A stretch of 64,000 bases of DNA. It comes from Chitinophaga horti (GTDB lineage: Bacteria > Bacteroidota > Bacteroidia > Chitinophagales > Chitinophagaceae). The stretch is taken from positions 5,208,001 to 5,272,000 of the forward strand of contig NZ_CP107006.1 in NCBI RefSeq assembly GCF_022867795.2. Reading direction: 5' to 3'. Below the pieces are notes generated by a model. It did not search any database. It saw only the letters and a program-made list of their open reading frames with translations, and was not told the DNA's origin. The position numbers and the translations under genes were made by a program. Shown here piece by piece: positions 53,801 to 59,913 of this stretch. Numbering within the stretch: the stretch's first letter is position 1; each line of letters begins with the position of its first letter.

Positions 53801-55557
53801 CCGTTGAAGGCATTTTCTGCCGCGAAGGACACACGATATTTATTAGTGCCGCTGATGAGTTGCAGGTTGATCAGCCCATTGTTCAGACCGCGCGTATCGC
53901 CATTAGATGTAGTTCCTGTATAAGTAGTTGCAGTAATAGAAGAGAGTGCCACGGCAGATAATAATGTTCCTGGCGTTTCAAGCACCAGCACAATGCTGTC
54001 GCCGGCGGCGTATGTATTCGGGAACTGCAGGAGTTGACCGGAGAAGGCAGCCACGCCTACCCCAGCGAAGATGGTAGATGCAGAACTGGTATCGGTATCC
54101 ACTGCAAGCGCGGGATCATTTACACCGCAAAGCAGACACACGCCGCTGAGGATCGGGCTCACCTGTTGTGTTGCAAAACTACAAGGCACATTGTTCTGCA
54201 CGTTTACATTGGCAGTCACCTGTGTGCGGGTAAGGCTGCGGCATCCCTGGTTGGATACTGCTTCGACATAATAACGGGTGGTCAGGAATAAGCCTGGTGT
54301 AGTAAAGGTTGTTCCGGTAAATAACGCAGTACCGCCGGTTGCCTGGCTGTACCATGTATAAGTAGCGGAAGGATCCGGACTTTGAACAGTGAACGATGCT
54401 GTTTGTCCTGCAGGTATAGTAACGTTCGCAGTTGTTACAGTCGGTGCAGCCGGAGTCGGATTGACAGTAGCAGTTACCGGCACACGGCTAGTGCTGGCGC
54501 AACCGGTGGAGGTCAGTGAAGCCTCTGCGTAGTACACGGTTGTACTCGTAAGCGCGGGCGAAGTAAAGGATGTTCCCGTACCGACTTCTGTACCACCAGA
54601 AGGCACCGTATACCATTTATAAACAACACCAGGTACCGGGGTCGACACTGTAAAAGTAGCCGTTTGTCCACCGCAAATCACCTGGTTGGCCACGGCGATT
54701 ACCGGCGTGGCTGGAAGTGGATTTACGTTTACCGTGATGGCAGACCGCGTTGTATTTGTACAATTATCAAGCGACACCTGTGCATAATAGGTGGTTGTTG
54801 CAGAAGGCGAAACTGTAAGCGAAGTACCCTGTGGATTGCCTGGCGTAGGCAGCAATGTGCCGCCGGTAGGCGCATCGTACCAGGAGATTACCGCACCTGG
54901 TGTAGGCGTAGTAGCCTGTAAGGTTACAGGACTGCCACTACAGGTAGAAATGCTACTGCCTGTCGTAATGGTAGGCGGATTTAGTATTACCCGGTTGTGG
55001 TAGGCGTAGTATAGGCGGAAATTGGTTAGGGCCCCTACCAAACCACCGTTAAGCGTAATACGCACACGGTCAAAGTTTTGCGTGGGACGTAATACGATTT
55101 CCCCGCGCTGACTGCCTGCCAGCAGGCGAAGCAGTGCGGTGGAGCCGGTGAACGTTTCAACAACGTTGGTATTGTCACCATTATAAGTGGTAACTGTTAC
55201 ACCACCCAGCAGATTGGCAGCCAACACGTCGTTGGAACTGCCGATGCCGATCACCAGCGAGTCGCAGCCCGCATTGGGATTGGCACCCGGGAACAATAAC
55301 GTTTCGTAAACAGATGAAGCGAGGCCTACCGTTACATTGAACTGCGCATAATCATCCAGGTTGGCGCTGCCTACGGCATTGCCGGGATTATCGACACCAC
55401 ATAGGAGGCAAAGTAAACCACCGACGCCGGTCGACTGATTATTAGCATACACGCGTTGAGAATAAGCGTCGCCGGCCGGCAGCATAGCCAGCAGCAAACA
55501 GCTCATAACGACAGTAAATACGCGCCAAAGGCTTTTAGGAGTAGCTTTTGAACTCAT
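47851..55557 (-). CDS. Giant secreted Ig-repeat protein with type B type IX sorting domain
   Basis: A 2568-residue exported protein (start ATG 55557; signal peptide ends AYSQ). It holds four copies of a roughly 140-residue module opening with a cysteine pair (CLLCGV or CIGCTV) and [NDT]NP: about residues 36-193, 459-597, 872-1012 and 1374-1513. Between and after them are 20 Ig-like repeats of about 85 residues (ICAGNTA ... WYDA.TGG ... TTYYVEA ... C ... R), grouped 3, 3, 4 and 10. A fibronectin-III-like domain (about 2385-2473) and a gliding-motility CHU_C domain (IPNAFTPNNDGVNDI, VYVYEF) close the protein. It is probably a surface adhesin exported through PorP/SprF encoded downstream. Confidence 0.93.
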   Translation of the reverse strand: MSSKATPKSLWRVFTVVMSCLLLAMLPAGDAYSQRVYANNQSTGVGGLLCLLCGVDNPGNAVGSANLDDYAQFNVTVGLASSVYETLLFPGANPNAGCDSLVIGIGSSNDVLAANLLGGVTVTTYNGDNTNVVETFTGSTALLRLLAGSQRGEIVLRPTQNFDRVRITLNGGLVGALTNFRLYYAYHNRVILNPPTITTGSSISTCSGSPVTLQATTPTPGAVISWYDAPTGGTLLPTPGNPQGTSLTVSPSATTTYYAQVSLDNCTNTTRSAITVNVNPLPATPVIAVANQVICGGQTATFTVSTPVPGVVYKWYTVPSGGTEVGTGTSFTSPALTSTTVYYAEASLTSTGCASTSRVPVTATVNPTPAAPTVTTANVTIPAGQTASFTVQSPDPSATYTWYSQATGGTALFTGTTFTTPGLFLTTRYYVEAVSNQGCRSLTRTQVTANVNVQNNVPCSFATQQVSPILSGVCLLCGVNDPALAVDTDTSSASTIFAGVGVAAFSGQLLQFPNTYAAGDSIVLVLETPGTLLSAVALSSITATTYTGTTSNGDTRGLNNGLINLQLISGTNKYRVSFAAENAFNGVLVSINGLISALPQLRVYYAAVTIPQAMPASANLDLCTNAAATLSVTAPAGATVNWYDAPAGGNLLASNTTTYTTPVLTSSQTFYVGTGKFGCENGIRVPVAVTVNTPPAVPTVTAASLSACAGDSVTFIANGPAGATFYWYNAATGGLPLDSGATFTTPGLSTSSTYYVEARSNTCASTSRLAVNVTVNDAPANVVVTPPIANIALGQTASFVASSATPDVTFNWFTQASGGTSIFTGANYTTPSLVANTTYYVEAISNTTSCNTLVRSTASVVVSGGGNNDVPCDAATSETNSVNGICLLCGVNNPGLAVDTDASTGSDLRVGVGLLGGYAQQTLIFPNAGNAGDSISFSISLPASLTDIGLLSTVQVATYNGATFNNDRQSLNSSLLQLSLLADTRTAVLTFAASAPYDRVEIRLNSGAAGVLTSVYLNYASRKIASPTFQEDTVTICAGNTASLAVTSPVAGATFNWYTTATGGSPFFTGNAYQTAVLTADTVFYVESVRTLSGCANPKRSAVRVIVAPVVTAPTVTSPSVTICAGNTAVLTATGPAGATFNWCSQQTGGTALFTGSSFTTAALDSSVIYYVDAVNAGGCTSTARTAVQVNVTAVPPAPVINTTAPVACEGSSVTLSASTNVAGGTIKWYASATADTAIATGNTFTTPALNANTTYYAGVDAGQCSSTNRTAVTVQVNARPAAPTVTINPASGQVAYGQTATFTATSATADVTFRWYADSTSTSPLATGTSFTTPALSNTTRYFVETVSNATGCASSARTAVIINVDRNFNPGCDIAAAQTNTTSGLCIGCTVTNPDNAIDNDLNNYSSLNVVLGVGGYVQQNLVFPYATGPGDSVRLKLEMPGSVISAGLLGAVTVASYNGATYNNDRVTLNDGLIKLDVLGGATGQVIVSFAPAATFDRVEIRLNSGLALALSELRVYYGNRVIAAPVVAAPANICAGSTVTLTATASDSANINWYDVPTGGTPLATGNTFTTPQLNAVTTYYVESVRKSNGCPNPIRTQVTVNVRPVPQTPVITSGNTTICAGQTATLKANTSDGSLVRWYDAAVNGSLLSSDSVFTTPALTTTTVYYAEANNGTCANASGRVAVTVTVGTNVQPPVLDNANQSICAGSTATVNVVTPAAGTVYNWYTSLSGGTPVASGTSFTTPVLTSSAIYYAEASTTGGACAGGSTRVQVVINVSAAPGLPVIINPTPVTCLGTIANLSIQNPVAGVTYTWYNVPTGGTPLAIGTSFSTPPLTGNVTYYVSAVNANNCSSNGRASVSITANATPNTPTLTSPNVTVCRGNTTTLAINNPITGVTYTWYDAGVGGNVVFTGETFTTPVINANTSYYVEASQPGGCVSNARAVATVSVTDAPLVPAVSTGVTICAGNSARLQVLNPQAGVDYAWYDAPTGGNLLAADSVYFTTPALSATTTYYVQATTGNCISATRAAVSVTVSNGAGTVVLVNNNISACAGNSVTFSVQNPQPGFTYRWYDAATGGNQVGTGADFTTPAVNVRTTYYVEAMSAGNCNSATRTTAIVEILNTPAPPSVTSASVDVCRGNTATLSVTSQDDQLIYRWYDAATGGTLIFTGPQFTTPAINANTTYYVEAATTSGTCVSASRTVVAVTAADAPSVPVLASAGVVTTCVGATATFAIQAPLPNLTYRWYDAPTGGSLVFTGSTFVTTALSGNVTYYVEAVAGGNCVSSARAQATATVAVSPVAPVVVGHDVAICANNRDTLTATSLTPGVTFRWYTGLLDATPVFTGNVFITPLLTTTTTYYVDAALPSGCVSLVRMPVVVTVLSPLPMPTVTVLDTEPTSITFQWNAVVGAIAYQVSTDGGVTVQTPSSGLTGTTHTIQNLLPGQTVTLTVRAVGANACANSGWFLGASGTSENPDGNSVFIPNAFTPNNDGVNDILYVYGNTIQSMTFRLFNKWGQLVFESRDKAKGWDGTMSGTKQPVGVYVYEFVSTMQDGTKINKRGTVTLIR
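51019..51438 (-). other. Adhesin module copy 4 (CIGCTV type)
   Basis: Encodes roughly residues 1374-1513. It opens with CDIAAAQ, then LCIGCTVTNPDNAIDND, and closes with FDRVEIRLNSG and LRVYYGN. The G of the CxxCG motif is replaced by T. It precedes the longest Ig block. Confidence 0.75.
52522..52944 (-). other. Adhesin module copy 3
   Basis: Encodes roughly residues 872-1012: CDAATSE, ICLLCGVNNPGLAVDTD, then YDRVEIRLNSGAAGVL. Very similar to copy 4 in its second half. Confidence 0.75.
53767..54183 (-). other. Adhesin module copy 2
   Basis: Encodes roughly residues 459-597: CSFATQQ, VCLLCGVNDPALAVDTD, ending LPQLRVYYA. Confidence 0.75.
54979..55452 (-). other. Adhesin module copy 1 (N-terminal)
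   Basis: Encodes roughly residues 36-193, directly after the signal peptide: LCLLCGVDNPGNAVGS, FDRVRITLNGGLVGAL and FRLYYAY. It is slightly longer than the other three and lacks the leading cysteine that the others have at their first position. Confidence 0.75.
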
Positions 55558-56218
55558 AGCGAACAATGGTTAAAAAATATAAATGAACAGATATACTGCA
55601 GCCACCGGTTGGGGCAACTGTAGCGATGAAGGGTAGTAGGGAAGAATAATGGATCTCACATTCGGTTTCAGATGTCTTCCAGCAACACGCCTACACGAAA
55701 GTAGGCTGCATATTGTGTTCAGTAAGTGTTCTTTCTCGTTCATTTAGCGACCACCCTGAACGCGTCGTTCAGTTTTGTTCATTCTGTTCATTTTTGTTCA
55801 TTCATGCAAATTTTTTATTCATTTTCCGTTCATCCCAATCACCCCGATGATCAATTTTTGCGTCTTTATATTGAGTAAGCAACTATTACACTACTGTTCA
55901 AAACTGAATCGCATGAAATCTAATTTAATTCTGAAGACGCCCCACTGGCTCGCAAAGCACTGATTAACAAACAAAAACAACTTACCAGAATAGCAAAACT
56001 ATCATCCGAAGAATAATCTCTCATACCAGTTTCACAACTGTTAGTATGTTTTTACAGAACCTAAAAAACACGATTGAAGATTGTGTGTATTTTACTTATG
56101 AAGAAAAACGTGTCCTACTCTGAAAAAACTGAAAATCCGTGGTGCTACATTAGCCGTACATATGACTTTATAGCCCTGATTGCCGAATCCAATTGTGAAA
56201 TCCATTAATTGTCCCCGT
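55558..56218. other. Divergent regulatory region between the adhesin and the STAND ATPase
   Basis: A 661 bp region with no gene. It holds a GCCTAC/GTAGGC hairpin (55689-55706), the phased GTTCA repeats and AT-rich sequence towards the ATPase gene. Promoters for both genes should lie here. Confidence 0.55.
55717..55832. promoter_or_regulatory. Helically phased GTTCA direct repeats
   Basis: GTTC words start at 55717, 55728, 55738, 55767, 55777, 55786, 55796 and 55828; seven of the eight are followed by A. Spacings within the two clusters are 9-11 bp, about one helical turn. They lie 160-275 bp before the adhesin ATG and could be a multi-site activator or repressor target. Confidence 0.5.
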
Positions 56219-58807
56219 ATGATTGATCTGTCGTATGATTTCATCGTAACGCTGCAAAACGAAGTTCTTCGCCGATTTGGTGTCAATCAGTTAATTCCGG
56301 GCCACTGTAAACCTTTATCAGAGGCCATTCTTGAGGTTACCGGAAAACTGATCAGTGAAACTACTTTAAAACGCTTCTTCGGATTTGCCATCGCACAACA
56401 TAGCTTTTCACGTTTCACACTCAATGTATTGGCGCAATATTGCCAGTACAAAGACTGGGACGATTTTCAGGCACATTACTATCGCCGCACGGCCTCTACC
56501 GACACAAGTGAACACCCTGCCAGCCAGGAAAAATGGATCGAGATCCGCGCAAAAGCGAATGCTGTTTCCCACTACACATTACTTACATTAAAGAACCGGT
56601 CAGGCATTCCGTTCCTGAGTACGGTACCAAGACAGTATTGCCTGTCCCACACCGAACGCTTCCTCGAAAGCGATTGCGTTGCCTCGGTCTTTATTGCTCC
56701 GTCTGGCTGGGGTAAATCATTGGCCCTCGTGCATACCGCCGAACACTTTTGGCTCGGAAAAGACGCACTCTATAAAAAAGATATCTGCTGGTTCATTCAC
56801 GCACACGCGGCAGGCAACCTGCTACTGAAAGGCTTTTCACTGGCCTCCTGGCTCGATAACCAACTACACCTCAACCAGGGCGAAACATTCCGGGATTATT
56901 TTGAACAATACTTTGGTGAAAAAGGAGGCAGACTTATTCTAATTATTGATGGGTTTGATGAGATCGCGCTTGGAGCCGATAAACTAAAACTGCTGTATAC
57001 AAAACTGGAAGACTTCGTTTACGCCAACGGATTACACCGCTGGCTAAAAGTGATACTCAGTATTCGCTCCAGCACCTGGGGTGAAGTATTTCAACAGGCG
57101 CAACAATACCCGGCGTTTCGCAGGTATTGGTACCTGGGACAGGAGATGGACGAGGAATGTAATATTAATATACCACAGTTAACTGAACAGGATGTAAAAA
57201 CTGTACTCTATAATTGTAAGTTCGAACCTGCTACTGTACGTACCTTCAGCGACGGATTCCTGCAAAAGCTGAAACACCCTTATTATTTGCAACTGTTCTG
57301 TCAGCTGAACGATTCGCCGGAACAAACGTTCATCGACGAAAACTTAAGCCTGTTCGAGATCACATCACGGTTTATACAAAACAGGGTGTTCAACTCTTCG
57401 AGCAACAGCTTCAAAATACAGATCATTTATAAGCTGCTCGACCTGCTGGATATGGGCCGTAACGGGCAGTATGCAGATAAGAGTGTATTGCTGAACAAAA
57501 ACGCAGAACTGTTCCCGGCGTACAAAGAACTAATTGCCGATAATATATTGGTAGAAGAGAACCTGAGCCAGGAGATCATGTTTCATGTGAAGGTTCGGTT
57601 TGCGCACAACTTCCTGCTTGAGTACTTCACGGCCATGCATTTCATTCTTGAGAACAACATGCAGATCTCGGAGGAAATGTTGCAGAAGGTGGTAAACTAC
57701 TTCCCGCAGTCACCCTTCCGTATTGCCGTGTTTAAGTGGCTGCTTCGTTATGCGATTACACAACAGAACGTTGTCGCCATCCAGCAAATATTTGTGCTTC
57801 CACTGATGGTCGTAGAAAAAGCGAACCTGCTCGAATATCTCGTATTGCATTATCAACATGAAGATAATAAGCATACGATGTTGAAGAACATTTTTCCGCC
57901 GGAGTATTTCCGCAAACACCCGATCAGTTCCTTTATCAGCGACGACTTTGTACACTTTAAAAAACGCAAAGTGTTGAACTCTCTGATGGGACTGGCAGAA
58001 GCGTCGGACGACAAGTTAAAGATCAAGAGTAACCTGTTCGTCATGGCGCTGATACAGCTGGATGCAGAGCAGTGTGAAATTGAACTGAATAACATCAAAA
58101 AGATATGCTCGGCCGAACCGACCATGAGTGAACAGTGGATTACGCCTTACGAGGCCTTTCTGTTCATTTATGAGTACCTGAAGTTCGGCATCCGTAATAA
58201 AGAGATTGAAGACAAAGTATATAGCTATGCGCGTAAGTGGAGCTTCGCCGCCGGCAAACCCTTTACCGTGCCGGATGAGATCGTGTACCGGGCCATGTGT
58301 TATATCTTTTTGATTTTGGGAGATGATGCGCAGATGTTGCACTTTACGCAACGGTTGTTTCAACACTACCCGTCTATCCTGTTCTCTAAAACCGATCCGT
58401 TCCGCCTCATGATGCTGTGCTGGAAAGCGCAGGCGCACCTTAATACAGGCAACCTGGATGCAGCGAAACGCATCAGCTCACATGTTGAAAAAATCCTGAA
58501 GCAATACTACTCGGCCGACTTCTTTAACGCTAAGCTGGTCGACATCCTGCACAAGATTATTTATGCAGAGATTTGTTTCCAGGAAAAAGATTATAGTAAA
58601 GCCATCCGTATTTCGGAAATGGCAATGGACAGTGCGCAACGACTCGACTTCAAATTGTTTTCGCTGAAAAACTTTGCCACGCTGCACAAAATTTACCAGC
58701 AGCTGGAAATGGAAAAACAAAAGCGCGATGCCCTGCAAAAAGTGGAGATCATTCGAGAGGGTACCACCTTTAAACAGGCGGTAGTGTACCTGGTTGGTAT
58801 AGCCTGA
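56219..58807 (+). CDS. NACHT-like STAND ATPase with N-terminal helical domain
   Basis: An 862-residue soluble protein. Residues 1-90 form a helical domain with a Bacteroidota pattern (SETTLKRFFGF, then FTLNVLAQYCQYKDWDDF). A P-loop NTPase follows: Walker A APSGWGKS (160-167), Walker B LILIIDGFDE (DGFDE at 244-248, NACHT style) and a sensor-like SIRSSTWGE. The C-terminal 500 residues look alpha-helical and repeat-like (ENLSQEIMFHVKVRFAHN; later ICFQEKDYSKAIRISEMAM resembles TPR). STAND proteins act as switches in signalling or phage defence. No nuclease, protease or TIR effector was found. Start is set at MIDLSYDF. Confidence 0.82.
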   Translation: MIDLSYDFIVTLQNEVLRRFGVNQLIPGHCKPLSEAILEVTGKLISETTLKRFFGFAIAQHSFSRFTLNVLAQYCQYKDWDDFQAHYYRRTASTDTSEHPASQEKWIEIRAKANAVSHYTLLTLKNRSGIPFLSTVPRQYCLSHTERFLESDCVASVFIAPSGWGKSLALVHTAEHFWLGKDALYKKDICWFIHAHAAGNLLLKGFSLASWLDNQLHLNQGETFRDYFEQYFGEKGGRLILIIDGFDEIALGADKLKLLYTKLEDFVYANGLHRWLKVILSIRSSTWGEVFQQAQQYPAFRRYWYLGQEMDEECNINIPQLTEQDVKTVLYNCKFEPATVRTFSDGFLQKLKHPYYLQLFCQLNDSPEQTFIDENLSLFEITSRFIQNRVFNSSSNSFKIQIIYKLLDLLDMGRNGQYADKSVLLNKNAELFPAYKELIADNILVEENLSQEIMFHVKVRFAHNFLLEYFTAMHFILENNMQISEEMLQKVVNYFPQSPFRIAVFKWLLRYAITQQNVVAIQQIFVLPLMVVEKANLLEYLVLHYQHEDNKHTMLKNIFPPEYFRKHPISSFISDDFVHFKKRKVLNSLMGLAEASDDKLKIKSNLFVMALIQLDAEQCEIELNNIKKICSAEPTMSEQWITPYEAFLFIYEYLKFGIRNKEIEDKVYSYARKWSFAAGKPFTVPDEIVYRAMCYIFLILGDDAQMLHFTQRLFQHYPSILFSKTDPFRLMMLCWKAQAHLNTGNLDAAKRISSHVEKILKQYYSADFFNAKLVDILHKIIYAEICFQEKDYSKAIRISEMAMDSAQRLDFKLFSLKNFATLHKIYQQLEMEKQKRDALQKVEIIREGTTFKQAVVYLVGIA

Positions 58808-58834
58808 TAGCTTGTTGTAATCCTTATAAATGCA

Positions 58835-58870
58835 CGCTCCCCGCTCCTGAAAGGACGGGGAGTTTTTTTA
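58835..58870 (+). terminator. Rho-independent terminator of the STAND ATPase gene
   Basis: CTCCCC (58837-58842) pairs with GGGGAG (58857-58862), part of an imperfect longer stem, followed by TTTTTTTA. Confidence 0.85.
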
Positions 58871-58949
58871 AGCGGGCCCGGCGGATAAGGTGTTCATAAT
58901 GAAGCAGGAACGCCTTTTACGGTTAATCCAACGTCAGTTATAAATTAAT

Positions 58950-58957
58950 TACTTTTG
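58950..58957 (+). promoter_or_regulatory. Candidate -7 element of the transglutaminase-like gene
   Basis: TACTTTTG, exact TAnnTTTG match, 44 bp before the ATG. Confidence 0.45.
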
Positions 58958-59001
58958 ATTAGTATCCATTTTCTGGCATAATTTTAAGGTTTTAAAGGGC
59001 C

Positions 59002-59913
59002 ATGGCGATTGACGAAAGGAAATATAGCACCATACAAATGTTCCTGCTCAACTTGTTGAGCCTCCTCACTTTATTACCCCTGGCACCCTTTATTAACAGG
59101 TTTCTTCCGCCGATTTCGCTGGGCGCGTTGCACATCGACCTGTTCCTGTCTATACTCCTCGCATTCCTGTTCACCCGGCTACTGTTGTGGATCTTTAAAC
59201 CTTTGATCATACCGGCTTTCGTGCTGGTAATGACGGTACTGATCATTAACCTGTTCCGCGACAGCTATACGTTTACACATGTGCTGAACGACTATAAAGG
59301 CATGGTGCAGGGCAACTGGGGTTCGCGCGATAACAAGGCGAGCGACATCCTCAGCTTTTACCCGCGCAAAGTGGAGACTTACCGCGACAAAACGGTGAAA
59401 GGCATCCGCGCTAAGATGACTTATAAAGATTCGGTGGTGAGAAACTTTGCGGTACAGCACTCGCTCGATTACTTTGACGACTATTTTCCAAAGTATGGCA
59501 AGATCGTGCGGTACCTGTCCGTTTACAAATACATCCGGCTGAACTTCAAGTATGTGAATGACGTGCTGCGCGATGAATACTTTGCTACGCCGCAGGAAAC
59601 CATCCAGAACGGTATGGGAGGCGATTGCGACGACCATTCGATCCTCATGGCCTCCTGCCTGGAAGCGATCGGCGCACGGTGCAGGGTGGTGTTGATACAG
59701 GGGCACGCCTATCCCGAGTTATACTGTGGCAATAAAGAAAACTTTGAACTGATCAAACAAGCGATCGTACACTTGTTTCCCCATCCCCCGGTAAAAGAAA
59801 TTAACTACCACGAATCAAAGGGTGAATACTGGATCAACCTGGATTATAGTGCCATGAACCCAGGTGGGCCTTACCTCAACGACAAAGTATACGCTTTGAT
59901 CGAAACCAATTAA
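59002..59913 (+). CDS. Membrane-anchored transglutaminase-like protein
   Basis: A 303-residue protein with two or three N-terminal membrane helices (about residues 11-90), then a soluble domain. A transglutaminase-type catalytic triad is visible: Cys in GGDCDDHSILMASCLEAIG, His in IQGHAYPELYCG and Asp in YWINLDYSAMNPGGPY (quoted in parts). Such domains act as cysteine proteases, amidases or crosslinkers; the substrate is unknown. Its stop codon overlaps the stop of the convergent OmpA gene by 4 bp (TTAA). Confidence 0.85.
   Translation: MAIDERKYSTIQMFLLNLLSLLTLLPLAPFINRFLPPISLGALHIDLFLSILLAFLFTRLLLWIFKPLIIPAFVLVMTVLIINLFRDSYTFTHVLNDYKGMVQGNWGSRDNKASDILSFYPRKVETYRDKTVKGIRAKMTYKDSVVRNFAVQHSLDYFDDYFPKYGKIVRYLSVYKYIRLNFKYVNDVLRDEYFATPQETIQNGMGGDCDDHSILMASCLEAIGARCRVVLIQGHAYPELYCGNKENFELIKQAIVHLFPHPPVKEINYHESKGEYWINLDYSAMNPGGPYLNDKVYALIETN

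Noticed and set aside
47851..55557. Tandem repeats as a possible CRISPR array
   Set aside because: Repeats are about 255 bp, diverged and in frame with Ig domains; no spacer pattern.
47851..55557. CLLCG motifs as haem c sites
   Set aside because: No histidine follows the second cysteine, and the context is a secreted beta-rich repeat protein.
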